Shown: in pieces, positions 16,809 to 25,750 of the stretch
How the letters are laid out: each line of letters begins with the position of its first letter
Numbering within the stretch: the stretch's first letter is position 1
NCBI RefSeq assembly: GCF_023715365.1
Contig: NZ_JAMBNZ010000003.1
Location: 248,001-312,000 of the forward strand
DNA: 64,000 nt
Origin: Georgenia satyanarayanai
Lineage (GTDB): Bacteria > Actinomycetota > Actinomycetes > Actinomycetales > Actinomycetaceae
Direction of reading: 5' to 3'
The notes under the pieces: model-generated
Database searches by the model: none
What the model was told of the DNA's origin: nothing
Seen by the model: the letters and a program-made list of their open reading frames with translations, nothing else
Translations under genes and position numbers: made by a program

Positions 16809-18326
16809 TCAGGGGGCCAGGGAGGGGACGGGCCGGCCGAAGCGCTGCCGCAGCGCCCGGCGGGCGGCGTGCCAGCCGTTCATCCCGTGGACGCCGGGCG
16901 CGGGCGGCGCCGAGGACGAGCACAGGTACACGCCGGGGATGCCGAGGTAGTAGGGGTCCCAGCGGCCGGTGGGGCCACCGAGGACGCGGCGCATCGTCAC
17001 GGCGCCGCCGGCGATGTCCCCCCCGGCGAGGTTGGCGTTGTGCTCGACCATCCGCGCCGCCGGCACGCTCACGCTGTCGACGACGACGTCGCGGAAACCG
17101 GGTGCGAAGCGCTCGATCTGGCGGGTGATCGCCTCGGCCATGTCGACGTCGGAGCCGGCGGGCACGTGGGCGTAGGTCCACAGCGGCCGCAGCCCGCCCT
17201 GCTCGCGCCCGGGGTCGGCCACGGTGGGGTCGGACAGGAGCACGCTGGGCCGCTCGGGCATGACGCCGCGGGCCACCTGCGCCTCGGCGGCGGTCACCTC
17301 CTCGCGGCTGCCGCCGACGTGGACGGTAAAGGCCTGTCCCACCTCGGGCACCGCCCACGGGACGGGGCCGTCGATGACGAAGTCGACCTTCGCGGCGCCA
17401 CCGCCGCGCGGTGCCGTGCGCAGGCGCCGGGCGATGTCGGCGGGCAGGCGGTCCCCCCAGATGCCGGCGGCCGCGCGGGGCGTCGTGTCGAGGAGGTAGG
17501 TGCGGGCGCGAGGCATGTCGCGCCACGAGCGCACGCGCACGTCGGTGCGGACCTCACCGCCGTGGACCCGGAGGTCGGCGACGAGCGCGTCGACGATGGC
17601 CTGGGACCCGCCCACCGGGATCCGCCACCCGACGCCGTGCGCGAGCGTGCCGAGCATGAGCGCGACACCGGCGGGGGCGAGGTTGGGCAGCGGCGCGATG
17701 GCGTGCCCGGCGACGCCCGTGACCATGGCCGGGGCGACGTCACCGCGGAAGGGCAGGTTCCACAGGTGGGTGCCCTGGGTCAGCACGCGCAGGCCGAAGG
17801 CGACGGCGGCGCGTAGACCGCTCACGGAGCGCAGCTGCGGCGGGATGCTGCGCATGTCGCCCAGGGTCGCGCCGACGACCGCCCCGGGCTCACGGGTGAG
17901 CGGCTCGAAGAGGCGTCGCCACGCCGGGCCGTCGGGCCCCAGGCCGTCGATCGTGCGCTCGAGGTCGCGCCACGCCAGACCGGCTCGGCCGCCGTCGAGC
18001 GGGTGGGCGTAGGACAGCTCGGGGGTGACGAGCTCGACCCCGCGGGCCGGGAGGTCGAACTCGGCGAGGAAAGGGCTGGCCGTGGCGAGCGGGTGGACGG
18101 CGGAGCAGACGTCGTAGCGCAGCCCGTCCGCGCCCGGCAGGTCGAGCGTGCGGGCCCCTCCGCCGATGGTCGGCTCGGCCTCGAGGACGACGACGCCGAG
18201 CCCTGCCCGCGCCATGGTCACCGCCGCTGCGAGTCCGTTGGGTCCAGAACCCACGACGACGACGTCGGTCGTCTCCCTCGGTGTCGGCACCCCCTCAGTC
18301 TGCACCCGGACCCCGCGGTCCTCCAC
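16809..18326 (-). CDS. Phytoene desaturase-like NAD(P)/FAD oxidoreductase
   Basis: ~505-residue flavoprotein of the CrtI/amine-oxidase type. The dinucleotide-binding fold starts at about residue 20 (DVVVVGSGPNGLAAAVTMAR) with ELEAEP-like acidic end and GGGARTL motif. The C terminus has the CrtI-type FAD motif (YLGIPGVYLCSSSAPPAPGV). Substrate unknown; relatives are annotated as phytoene dehydrogenase-like without proven carotenoid activity. The start is uncertain: the first GTG gives 21 residues before the fold, and a later GTG gives MPTPRETTDVVV. Confidence 0.8.
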   Translation of the reverse strand: MEDRGVRVQTEGVPTPRETTDVVVVGSGPNGLAAAVTMARAGLGVVVLEAEPTIGGGARTLDLPGADGLRYDVCSAVHPLATASPFLAEFDLPARGVELVTPELSYAHPLDGGRAGLAWRDLERTIDGLGPDGPAWRRLFEPLTREPGAVVGATLGDMRSIPPQLRSVSGLRAAVAFGLRVLTQGTHLWNLPFRGDVAPAMVTGVAGHAIAPLPNLAPAGVALMLGTLAHGVGWRIPVGGSQAIVDALVADLRVHGGEVRTDVRVRSWRDMPRARTYLLDTTPRAAAGIWGDRLPADIARRLRTAPRGGGAAKVDFVIDGPVPWAVPEVGQAFTVHVGGSREEVTAAEAQVARGVMPERPSVLLSDPTVADPGREQGGLRPLWTYAHVPAGSDVDMAEAITRQIERFAPGFRDVVVDSVSVPAARMVEHNANLAGGDIAGGAVTMRRVLGGPTGRWDPYYLGIPGVYLCSSSAPPAPGVHGMNGWHAARRALRQRFGRPVPSLAP

Positions 18327-18352
18327 ACGTCGGCCGTGCCCGAGGACAGCAA

Positions 18353-19219
18353 CTACCAGTTCTGACCGCCGCCGAACCCGCCGCCGCCGCGCTCCTGCTG
18401 CTCCTGCCGGTCGCGCTCCGCCTCGCGGTTGCGCTCCTCGAGCTCGTCGCGGCGGGGGTCGTCGTCCGGCTCGTCGGTGGGGTCCTGCTCTCCCGGCCCG
18501 TCGCTCGGCTCGTCGCTCGGGTCGCTCGGTCCCTCGCTCGGGTCCTCGCTGGGCTCGTCGCTCGGATCGTCGCTGGGCTCGTCACTGGGGTCACTGGAGG
18601 GCTGGTCCGAGGGCTGATCCTGCGGCTCCTGCTGGTCCTCCCGCGCCTGCTGCTCCTTGTCCTGCTGGCGCTCGGAGCTCTCCTCGTTCTCCGGGGAGCT
18701 CGTGCAGGGCGCGATGACCTCCTGCGCCTCGGCGTAGTAGACCTCGGCCATGCCGGGGTCCGCGTCGTCGGTGGCGGCAACGTCCCCCATCGCCTCGATC
18801 GCCAGCGACAGGTTGGTCCGCACCCGGCACTCGGGTGACTCCGGAGCCTTGCTGCCCTCGGGACCACCGGGGAGCGGCCCCGCCTCCGGGACCAGCTCGA
18901 GCGCGACCCGCAGGTCCTCGACGGCGAGGAAGTGCTCCTCGGCCCGGTACTGCGCGGTGCCGCTGTTGAACCACGCCTTCCACTGCTCGGCGAAGCCGGT
19001 CCACCGCTGCTGCGCCTGGTACTGCCGCGCCGCCTCCGGGAAGCGCAGCGCGTCGAGCTCGCGGGTGCCCAAGGCGGCGCCGAGCACCGTGCCCACGAGC
19101 AGGGACCCGGTGACGAGGAAGGCCAGCACCACGGGCGCGGACCACGCGAGCAGCCGACGGCGGCGGCGCAGGTGGGCGGGCAGCGGCGGGTGCTCGGGCT
19201 GCGGGACGTCGGCGGTCAT
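18353..19219 (-). CDS. BatC-like TPR protein with acidic low-complexity tail
   Basis: Last gene of the MoxR/Bat cluster, ~288 residues. A membrane helix (LLAWSAPVVLAFLVTGSLLV) near residue 30 is followed by an external TPR-like region (GFAEQWKAWFNSGTAQYRAE; HFLAVEDLRVALELVPEAGP). The C-terminal ~120 residues are a tract of Ser, Asp, Glu and Pro (SDEPSDDPSDEPSEDPSEGP), then Arg/Glu/Gln and a GGGGFGGGQNW end. In the Bat system the TPR protein is thought to help envelope-associated complexes; the acidic tail may bind cations. It overlaps the upstream VWA gene by four bases. Confidence 0.7.
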   Translation of the reverse strand: MTADVPQPEHPPLPAHLRRRRRLLAWSAPVVLAFLVTGSLLVGTVLGAALGTRELDALRFPEAARQYQAQQRWTGFAEQWKAWFNSGTAQYRAEEHFLAVEDLRVALELVPEAGPLPGGPEGSKAPESPECRVRTNLSLAIEAMGDVAATDDADPGMAEVYYAEAQEVIAPCTSSPENEESSERQQDKEQQAREDQQEPQDQPSDQPSSDPSDEPSDDPSDEPSEDPSEGPSDPSDEPSDGPGEQDPTDEPDDDPRRDELEERNREAERDRQEQQERGGGGFGGGQNW

Positions 19220-20259
19220 GCGGTGCTCCCTCCTCGGCGGGACGCGAAGGGGCGGGGGAACCGGCGCGCCAGGTACCACGCCTCCCACGCGAGCAGCGCG
19301 GCGAGCACCACGGCCGCCGGCCAGTAGACGTCCTCGTAGACGGACACCTCGCGGCGGCCGTCCTCCGCGGCGATCGTCTCGGCGTCGATGCCGGCCACGA
19401 GGCCGGAGACGTCCGTGGGCGCGGTGCGGTGGGTGTAGTCGACGCCGAGCTGCTCGGCGACGCGACGCAGCTGCGTCTCGTCGATGCGCGAGACCGCGGG
19501 CGGGGAGTCGGGCTGGGTCTCGTCGAGGATCCACGGGGCGTCGGTGCCGGGACCGGTCTCCTCGGTGCCGTCGTAGTAGCGCATCTGCCCGCCCTCGGCG
19601 GTGCCGTAGCCGAGCACCGCTCCGCCGTCGACGAGCGGGGCCAGCTCCGCGTAGGACTCGGTCTCGCTGTCACCGGTCCCGTCGCCGCGGGTGTTCTCTC
19701 CGTCGGACAGGAGGAAGACGAGCCGGACGTTCTCGGGGTTGCGCTCGGCGGCGCCCTCGAGTGCGCTGCGCAGGGCCGGCAGCGGCCGGTCGACGGCGGA
19801 CCCCGCCGAGTAGTAGGTGATCTCCTGGACGAGGGTCTCAGCCCAGGTGCTCACCGCCCGGGCGTCGGTGGTGAGCGGAAGCTGGCGGGCGGCCTGGGAG
19901 TCGAAGGTGATGACGGAGTACCGCGAGCCGGGCATCGCCTCGACGAGCGCCTCGACGTCGTGCCGCACACCGTCCAGCCGGGGGCGTCCGCCGTCGTAGT
20001 CCTCCGCCGCCATCGACCCGGTGCGGTCGACGACGAAGAACAGCTCGACGTTGGTGGCGACCGTCGTCGTCGTGCTCGGCACGGCGGGGCCCAGCGCGAT
20101 CGCCGCCAGCGCGAGGACCATGCCCCCGCGGCGCAGCCACGCGGCGAAGGAGCCGTCCCCGGTCCGGCGGGCCCGCACGGCGGCGAGGACGCAGACGACG
20201 ACGAGCGGCAGGAAGACCACGGCGATGACCCACAGCGGCCAGACGAGTCGCAGGATCAT
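19216..20259 (-). CDS. VWA-domain membrane protein (BatB-like)
   Basis: 347 residues. Two N-terminal membrane helices and a final one (PAAVVLAALLAWEAWYLARR) flank an external von Willebrand A domain. Its MIDAS metal site is visible as FFVVDRTGSMAAEDYDG (DxTxS variant) with a later LVFLLSDGENTRGDGTGD. The pair of VWA proteins with MoxR and DUF58 is the classical Bat/aerotolerance arrangement, linked to metal insertion or protein maturation at the membrane. Overlaps the upstream VWA gene by four bases. Confidence 0.85.
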   Translation of the reverse strand: MILRLVWPLWVIAVVFLPLVVVCVLAAVRARRTGDGSFAAWLRRGGMVLALAAIALGPAVPSTTTTVATNVELFFVVDRTGSMAAEDYDGGRPRLDGVRHDVEALVEAMPGSRYSVITFDSQAARQLPLTTDARAVSTWAETLVQEITYYSAGSAVDRPLPALRSALEGAAERNPENVRLVFLLSDGENTRGDGTGDSETESYAELAPLVDGGAVLGYGTAEGGQMRYYDGTEETGPGTDAPWILDETQPDSPPAVSRIDETQLRRVAEQLGVDYTHRTAPTDVSGLVAGIDAETIAAEDGRREVSVYEDVYWPAAVVLAALLAWEAWYLARRFPRPFASRRGGSTA

Positions 20260-21278
20260 GACCGCAGCCTCCACGCGGCGAGGACGAGCCCGGCGACGCC
20301 CGCGACGGCGATCCACAGGACGGTCTCGGGCCGGTCGGTGATGACAACCTCCGGCTCGGCCTCGAGCTCCACGGCCTGCTGGGAGGCGATGTCGTCGATG
20401 ATCGCGTCGACGGCGCCGGGGTCGTCGGCGTTGTAGACGAGCCCGCCGTGGCCGGTGATCGCCTGCCGGTAGGCCTCCTCGTTCTCCGGGGAGTAGGACT
20501 CGTCGGAGGCGGCGAACAGGCCGTAGAGCCGGATGTCGCGCTCGGCCGCGAGGTCGGCCGCCTCCTGGAGGCCGTAGATCGGCTCGCCGAGCACCTGGTT
20601 GTCGGTCGCGATGATGATCGAGCGGGAACGCTCGGTGTCGGACTCGTCGAAGGCATAGGCGCAGGTGGCCAGGCCGTCGCCCACCAGCGAGGAGGAGTTG
20701 GGGTCCAGCGACATGGTCCCGGCGACGAACTCCTCGAGCCGGTCCAGCGCCTCGGGCGCGTGGACGAGGGCGTCGAGGTCGAAGTCCAGTGCGGTGGCGG
20801 CGGCCTCGAGCTCCGCGGTGACGAGAGCGTAGTCGTCGGTGAGCGGGAAGACCGCGCGGGAGGTGGAGTTCCACACCGACAGCGCGATGCGCTCGCCGTC
20901 GAAGCCCTCGACCATCTCGGAGAAGGTCTCGACGATCTCGGTGTCGAACTCGATCATCGAGCCGGACACGTCCAGGCACAGGACGATGTCCCGGGTCGCC
21001 AGGACCTCCGCGCGCACGTCCCGCTCCGCCGGACGGGCGAGCAGCAGCGCGGACCCGAGGGCCGCGACGAGCGCGAAGACGCCCACCCCGCCCAGCGCCA
21101 CCTGGTACAGCCGCATGCGCCGGCGGTAGGTGGGCAGGCGGCGCAGGTAGGCGGTGTTGGCCACCCACCTCACCGACCGCGTCTCGCGGGAGGTCCGCGG
21201 CCGGAACCAGCCGAGGACCGCCGCGAGGACGACGAGCCCGAGGACCACGGGGACGAGCCACGCCATGAGCATCACCAC
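20256..21278 (-). CDS. VWA-domain membrane protein (BatA-like)
   Basis: ~340 residues. An N-terminal membrane helix (AWLVPVVLGLVVLAAVLGWF), a second one near residue 75, then a VWA domain with a canonical DxSxS MIDAS (IVLCLDVSGSMIEFDTEIVE), the conserved Thr region and SIIIATDN. The C terminus ends in one helix. The start is one of four closely spaced codons (GTG, GTG, ATG, ATG) after a strong GGAGGTGAT; I give the longest. It forms the second half of the paired VWA module. Confidence 0.85.
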   Translation of the reverse strand: MVMLMAWLVPVVLGLVVLAAVLGWFRPRTSRETRSVRWVANTAYLRRLPTYRRRMRLYQVALGGVGVFALVAALGSALLLARPAERDVRAEVLATRDIVLCLDVSGSMIEFDTEIVETFSEMVEGFDGERIALSVWNSTSRAVFPLTDDYALVTAELEAAATALDFDLDALVHAPEALDRLEEFVAGTMSLDPNSSSLVGDGLATCAYAFDESDTERSRSIIIATDNQVLGEPIYGLQEAADLAAERDIRLYGLFAASDESYSPENEEAYRQAITGHGGLVYNADDPGAVDAIIDDIASQQAVELEAEPEVVITDRPETVLWIAVAGVAGLVLAAWRLRS

Positions 21279-21727
21279 CGGCGGATCACCTCCCGGGCCC
21301 GCTGCACGGCCGTCTCAGCCTCCGCGTCGCTGCGCCGCGCGAAGGACGGCTCCTCCCACAGGTGCAGGAGGTCACCGAGCTGCGCCGACGGGTCGTGGTC
21401 GGCGATCTCACCGGCGGTCCACGAGCTCACGTCCCGCCCGATCCGCTCGGAGGCGAAGGAGCGCATGATGCGCGCGAGCTCGAGGTGGAGGCCGCGCACG
21501 TCGCGGTCCCCGCTGCGGTAGGCGGCCAGCGCCGCCTCGACGTCCTCCTCGAAGCGGGCGCGGCCGTCCGGGCTCAGCGGTCCCGGCTCGCGGGGGCGGT
21601 CCGGGCGGCGCGTGGAGAGTAGGACGAAGGCGTACCAGGCGACGACGGCGAGCAGCAGCACGCCGCCGAGGACCGGCACCCACGTCGAGTAGGACTCGGG
21701 GGGCAGGAGGGACTCAGCTCCGGACAC
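21272..21727 (-). CDS. Bat-operon membrane protein (DUF4381-like)
   Basis: ~151 residues starting at GTG. An N-terminal membrane helix (WVPVLGGVLLLAVVAWYAFV) precedes a helical cytoplasmic domain rich in Arg, Glu and Ala (FEEDVEAALAAYRSGDRDVR; DLLHLWEEPSFARRSDAEAE). Such small proteins sit between DUF58 and batA in most Bat operons; function unknown. It overlaps both neighbours (14 bases with DUF58, 7 with batA). Confidence 0.75.
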   Translation of the reverse strand: MSGAESLLPPESYSTWVPVLGGVLLLAVVAWYAFVLLSTRRPDRPREPGPLSPDGRARFEEDVEAALAAYRSGDRDVRGLHLELARIMRSFASERIGRDVSSWTAGEIADHDPSAQLGDLLHLWEEPSFARRSDAEAETAVQRAREVIRRW

Positions 21728-22601
21728 GTCGCTGCCTCCGGAACAGGTCGATGAGGGCGTCGACGACGTCCTCGGAGCTGGCAGCGACGACGTGCTCGAC
21801 GCCGCGGCGCCGCAGCATGTCGCGCACCCGCTTCTTGCGGTTGGCGACGGCGGTGGTCGCCGCGGCGTGCAGGCGGCGGTCGCGCTGGAGGAAGGGCGGC
21901 AGGACGAGGCCGCCCTCGACGTCGGCCACGGGACCGAGGCCCGGCGTCGTCGGCACGGCGTCGGCCACCGAGATGACCATGACGTCGTGGCGGGTGCGCA
22001 GGCGGCGCAGCGCCTCCTCGTCGCTGAGCGCGGGCCGCGCCTCGTCGGTGATGAGGACGACGAGCGTGCGCCGGGTGGCGGAGGTGAGGATCCGGTCCAG
22101 GACGCGGGACAGGTCCGAGACGGGGGCGTCGCGGGTGAGCTCGCGCTCGAGGAGGCGCAGGAGCATCTCCATGTGGCCGGTGCCGCCGCGGGCGGGCACC
22201 TGGGTGATCCGGCGCGAGTCCCCCGCCACCAGGCCGACGAGGTCGCCGCGCGAGCGCGCGAGGTAGGCGACGACGTCGGCGGCGAAGAGGGCGATCTCGG
22301 ACTTGCGCTCCCCGCTCGGCGCCGTGGCGGCCATCGAGCGGCCGGTGTCCACGGCGAGGACCATCGCGAGGTTCGACTCGTGGACGAAGCGACGGATGAC
22401 CGGGTGCCCGGTACGGGCCGAGGCCTTCCAGTCGATGTCGCCCACGTCGTCACCCGGGTGGTACTCGACCATGTCGTCGAAGTCCTGCCCGTGCCCGGTG
22501 AAGATCGAGCGGTGGTGCCCGTCGAGCAGGCCGGAGGCGCGCCGGACCGTGGGAAGGTCCAGACGCGCACGGACCTTCGCCAGCCGGGAGGCGCTCGACA
22601 T
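21714..22601 (-). CDS. DUF58 domain protein
   Basis: ~295-residue cytoplasmic protein of the DUF58/VWA-like family that accompanies MoxR ATPases. The signature FTGHGQDFDDMVEYHPGDDV then DIDWKASARTGHPVIRRF is intact, followed by a degenerate VWA-like fold (MVLAVDTGRSMAATAP; TLVVLITDEARPALSDEE). Eight bases separate it from moxR, so the two are cotranscribed and likely interact. Confidence 0.9.
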   Translation of the reverse strand: MSSASRLAKVRARLDLPTVRRASGLLDGHHRSIFTGHGQDFDDMVEYHPGDDVGDIDWKASARTGHPVIRRFVHESNLAMVLAVDTGRSMAATAPSGERKSEIALFAADVVAYLARSRGDLVGLVAGDSRRITQVPARGGTGHMEMLLRLLERELTRDAPVSDLSRVLDRILTSATRRTLVVLITDEARPALSDEEALRRLRTRHDVMVISVADAVPTTPGLGPVADVEGGLVLPPFLQRDRRLHAAATTAVANRKKRVRDMLRRRGVEHVVAASSEDVVDALIDLFRRQRRVRS

Positions 22602-22609
22602 CCGCAGGC

Positions 22610-23632
22610 CTACGGGGCGGGGACGGCGGCGAAGACGGCGTCGATGAGCGCCTCGGGCGCGACGTTGTTCGCCAGGGCGTCGTAGGTGCGCACGAGCCGG
22701 TGGCGCAGGACGCTGTGGCTCAGCGCCTTGACGTCGTCGGGCACGACGTAGGTGCGGCCCTGCTGGAGGGCGTGCGCCTGCGCCACCCGCATGAGCGCGA
22801 TCGCGCCACGCGGGCTGGCGCCCACCCGCACGTGCTGGGAGAACTTCGGCAGCGGGCGCGGACCGCCGCCGCGGGTGGTGTTGACGATCGCGACGATGTA
22901 CTGCTTGATCGACGCGTCGACGTACACCTCGGCCGCGAGACGCTGGAGGAAGACGACGTCGTCGAGGGTGACGGGGTGGCTGCCCAGCGGCGCCTCGAAG
23001 GAGCCGGAGCTGATGCCGTCGAGGACGCTGATCTCCTCGGTGGGCGTGGGGTAGGTGAGGACCTCCTTGACGAGGAACCGGTCCATCTGGGCCTCGGGCA
23101 GCACGTAGGTGCCCTCCTCCTCGATGGGGTTCTGCGTCGCGAGCACCATGAAGGGCGTGGGCAGCGGGAAGACCTCGCCACCGATGGAGGTCTGCTTCTC
23201 CTGCATCGCCTCGAGCATCGCCGACTGCGTCTTGGCGCTGGAGCGGTTGATCTCGTCGAGCAGCACGAGGTTGGCGTGCACCGGGCCCAGCTGGGTGGAG
23301 AAGGCGCCGGTCGCGTAGTTGAAGATCTGCGTGCCGACAATGTCGTTGGGCATGAGGTCCGGCGTGCACTGGATCCGGTGGAAGGTGCCGGAGACCGCCG
23401 AGGCCAGCGTCTGGGCCGCCGTCGTCTTCGCCAGCCCGGGGACCGACTCGAGAAGGATGTGCCCGCCGGCGAGCAGCGTGGACACGAGCGCCGTGCGCAG
23501 CGCCTCCTGGCCGATCACCCGCTGGCCGAAGATGCCGTTGACCCGCCCGATCAGCTCCGCGGAGCGCTGGAGGTCGCCGTGCTCGATCGTGGCCGTGCTG
23601 GGCGCCAGCCCCGCGCCGCTCGGTGTCGTCAT
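22610..23632 (-). CDS. moxR: MoxR-family AAA+ ATPase
   Basis: First gene of the Bat operon; a 340-residue AAA+ chaperone-like ATPase. The Walker A variant of the family is present (LLESVPGLAKTTAAQTLA), Walker B is NLVLLDEINRSSAKTQSA, sensor 1 is PFMVLATQNPIEEEGTYVLP with the MoxR-specific EAQMDRF, and the sensor 2 lid follows (RVGASPRGAIALMRVAQAHA). MoxR proteins are thought to mature or load cofactors into partner complexes holding VWA proteins. Confidence 0.93.
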   Translation of the reverse strand: MTTPSGAGLAPSTATIEHGDLQRSAELIGRVNGIFGQRVIGQEALRTALVSTLLAGGHILLESVPGLAKTTAAQTLASAVSGTFHRIQCTPDLMPNDIVGTQIFNYATGAFSTQLGPVHANLVLLDEINRSSAKTQSAMLEAMQEKQTSIGGEVFPLPTPFMVLATQNPIEEEGTYVLPEAQMDRFLVKEVLTYPTPTEEISVLDGISSGSFEAPLGSHPVTLDDVVFLQRLAAEVYVDASIKQYIVAIVNTTRGGGPRPLPKFSQHVRVGASPRGAIALMRVAQAHALQQGRTYVVPDDVKALSHSVLRHRLVRTYDALANNVAPEALIDAVFAAVPAP

Positions 23633-23724
23633 CGTTCCCCTGTCCTGGGGGCGGCTGCTGCCGCCCGGTTCGTGCCGTGTACCCGCGCGAGTATGCCACC
23701 CGTGCCTGGATCTACCCTGGAGGG

Positions 23725-25746
23725 GTGACCACGCCCGCTCCCGCTTCCCGCCACCGCCCTGCCCTCGCCCTCGTCGGGGCCGCGCTCGCGGCGCTCGCGC
23801 TCGCGGTCGCCGGGCTCGTGTTCTCCGGGGCGACCGAGGCCTCCGCCCTGCTCGACCCGGGCGCCGTCGTCCGCTGGGGCGTCCCGCTGGTGACCGTGGT
23901 CGCCGACGGCGCCGCCGCCGTGACGATCGGCGCGCTCGCCCTGTGCGCCCTCGTCCTGCCGCAGGCCGGACGCGGTGACGAGCGGCGCCGACCGCGGGTC
24001 GCCGTCGACGGCGCGGCGTGGTCGCTGGCCGCCCGGGCCGCCGCCGTCGCCGCGGTCGTGTGGACGCTGGCGAGCGTCGTGCGCATCGTCCTCACCTACG
24101 CGCGCACCTCCGGGCGCGGCCTCGACGAGCCCACGTTCGGCGCCGAGCTCGCCCAGTTCGTCACCGACATCCCCATGGGCCAGGCCCACCTCGTCGCCAC
24201 GCTCATGGCCGCGGTCCTCGCCGCCGTGTGCGTGGCCGTCTCGACGCCGACGGCGGCCGCCCTTGCCGGCGCCCTCGCCCTCGCCACCGTCATCCCCATC
24301 GCCCTCACCGGCCACGCCGCCGGCGCGGAGGGCCACAACCTCGCCGTCTCGGCGATGTGGCTGCACATCGGCTCGATCAGCGTGTGGGCCGGCGGCCTGG
24401 CGGTGCTGTGCCTCGTCGCCCGGCGGCTGGGCGCCGACCGCGGACCCGCCGCGCGGCGCTTCTCCACGCTCGCCGGCTGGAGCTTCGCGCTCGTCGGCGT
24501 CTCGGGCCTCGTCAACGGCGGGGTGCGGATGGGCAGCCTCGAGGACCTGGTCACCACCGACTACGGGCTGCTGCTCCTGGCCAAGACCGTGATGTTCGTC
24601 GTCCTCGGCCTCATCGGCTGGGTGCACCGCCGCGCCACCGTGCCGGCGGCCACGGACCGCCCCGGCGCGTTCTGGCGGCTCGCGGCCGGCGAGGTCGTCC
24701 TCATGGGCGCCGTCATCGGCGTCTCCGTGGCGCTCGGCTCCTCGGCCCCGCCCGTCCCGCAGGACCCGCCGAGCCGCCCGAGCCCGGTGCAGGAGATCAC
24801 CGGCTACCCCGCTCCCCCGGAGCCGAGCCTCCTCACGTGGTTCACGGAGTGGCGCCCCGACGTGCTCTTCGGGCTCCTCGCGCTCGTCGGCATCGGCGTC
24901 TACCTCTCCTGGGTCTACCGGCTGCGCCGCCGCGGGGACCACTGGTCCCTCCCTCGCACGGCGTCGTGGGTGGTGGGTCTCGCGCTCTTCGCGTGGGTGA
25001 CGTCCGGTGGCCCGTCGGTCTACGGCGTCGTTATGTTCAGCGCCCACATGGTCCAGCACATGCTGCTCGCGATGGTCGTGCCCATCTTCCTCGTCATCGG
25101 CGCGCCGATCACCCTCGCGGTGCGCGCGCTGCCCTCGCGCGAGGACGGCTCCCGCGGGCCGCGCGAGTGGCTGCTCGCGACCGTCCACTCCCGCTGGGCA
25201 CGCTTCTTCGCCCACCCGGGGACCGCGGCGGTGAACTTCGCCGGCTCGATGATCGTCTTCTACTACTCACCGCTCTTCGAGCTGGCGCTGAGCACCCACG
25301 TGGGCCACATCGCCATGGTCGTCCACTTCACCGCGGCCGGGTACATGTTCGCCAACGTCCTCATCGGCGTGGACCCGGGTCCCAGCCGCTCGCGCTACCC
25401 GATGCGGCTGCTCCTGCTCTTCGCGACGATGGCCTTCCACGCCTTCTTCGGCGTCTCGGTCATGCAGGCCACCACCCTCTTCGCCGGGGACCACTTCGGC
25501 CGCCTCGGCCTGCCCTGGGGCGTGGACGCGCTCGCCGACCAGGAGGCCGGCGGGGCGATCGCGTGGGGCATCGGCGAGCTGCCCACGCTCGCCCTCGCCG
25601 TCGCCGTCGCGATCGCGTGGGCGCGGGACGAGGACCGCGTCACCCGCCGCACCGACCGTCAGGCCGACCGCGACCACGACGCCGCCCTCGCGGAGTACAA
25701 CGCCCAGCTCGCGCGGATGGCCGAGCGGGACGGCGCCGACTGCTGA
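23725..25746 (+). CDS. CopD-CtaG fusion copper membrane protein
   Basis: ~673-residue membrane protein with two modules. Residues ~1-340 form a CopD-like domain with about eight helices and the His-bearing segment TGHAAGAEGHNLAVSAMWLH used for copper in CopD. After a Pro-rich linker, residues ~370-640 form a caa3_CtaG domain (AHMVQHMLLAMVVPIFLVIG; THVGHIAMVVHFTAAGYMFA) rich in conserved His. Relatives are implicated in copper delivery to cytochrome oxidase. Divergent from moxR; start GTG with GGAGGG six bases upstream. Confidence 0.88.
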   Translation: MTTPAPASRHRPALALVGAALAALALAVAGLVFSGATEASALLDPGAVVRWGVPLVTVVADGAAAVTIGALALCALVLPQAGRGDERRRPRVAVDGAAWSLAARAAAVAAVVWTLASVVRIVLTYARTSGRGLDEPTFGAELAQFVTDIPMGQAHLVATLMAAVLAAVCVAVSTPTAAALAGALALATVIPIALTGHAAGAEGHNLAVSAMWLHIGSISVWAGGLAVLCLVARRLGADRGPAARRFSTLAGWSFALVGVSGLVNGGVRMGSLEDLVTTDYGLLLLAKTVMFVVLGLIGWVHRRATVPAATDRPGAFWRLAAGEVVLMGAVIGVSVALGSSAPPVPQDPPSRPSPVQEITGYPAPPEPSLLTWFTEWRPDVLFGLLALVGIGVYLSWVYRLRRRGDHWSLPRTASWVVGLALFAWVTSGGPSVYGVVMFSAHMVQHMLLAMVVPIFLVIGAPITLAVRALPSREDGSRGPREWLLATVHSRWARFFAHPGTAAVNFAGSMIVFYYSPLFELALSTHVGHIAMVVHFTAAGYMFANVLIGVDPGPSRSRYPMRLLLLFATMAFHAFFGVSVMQATTLFAGDHFGRLGLPWGVDALADQEAGGAIAWGIGELPTLALAVAVAIAWARDEDRVTRRTDRQADRDHDAALAEYNAQLARMAERDGADC

Positions 25747-25750
25747 GGTC

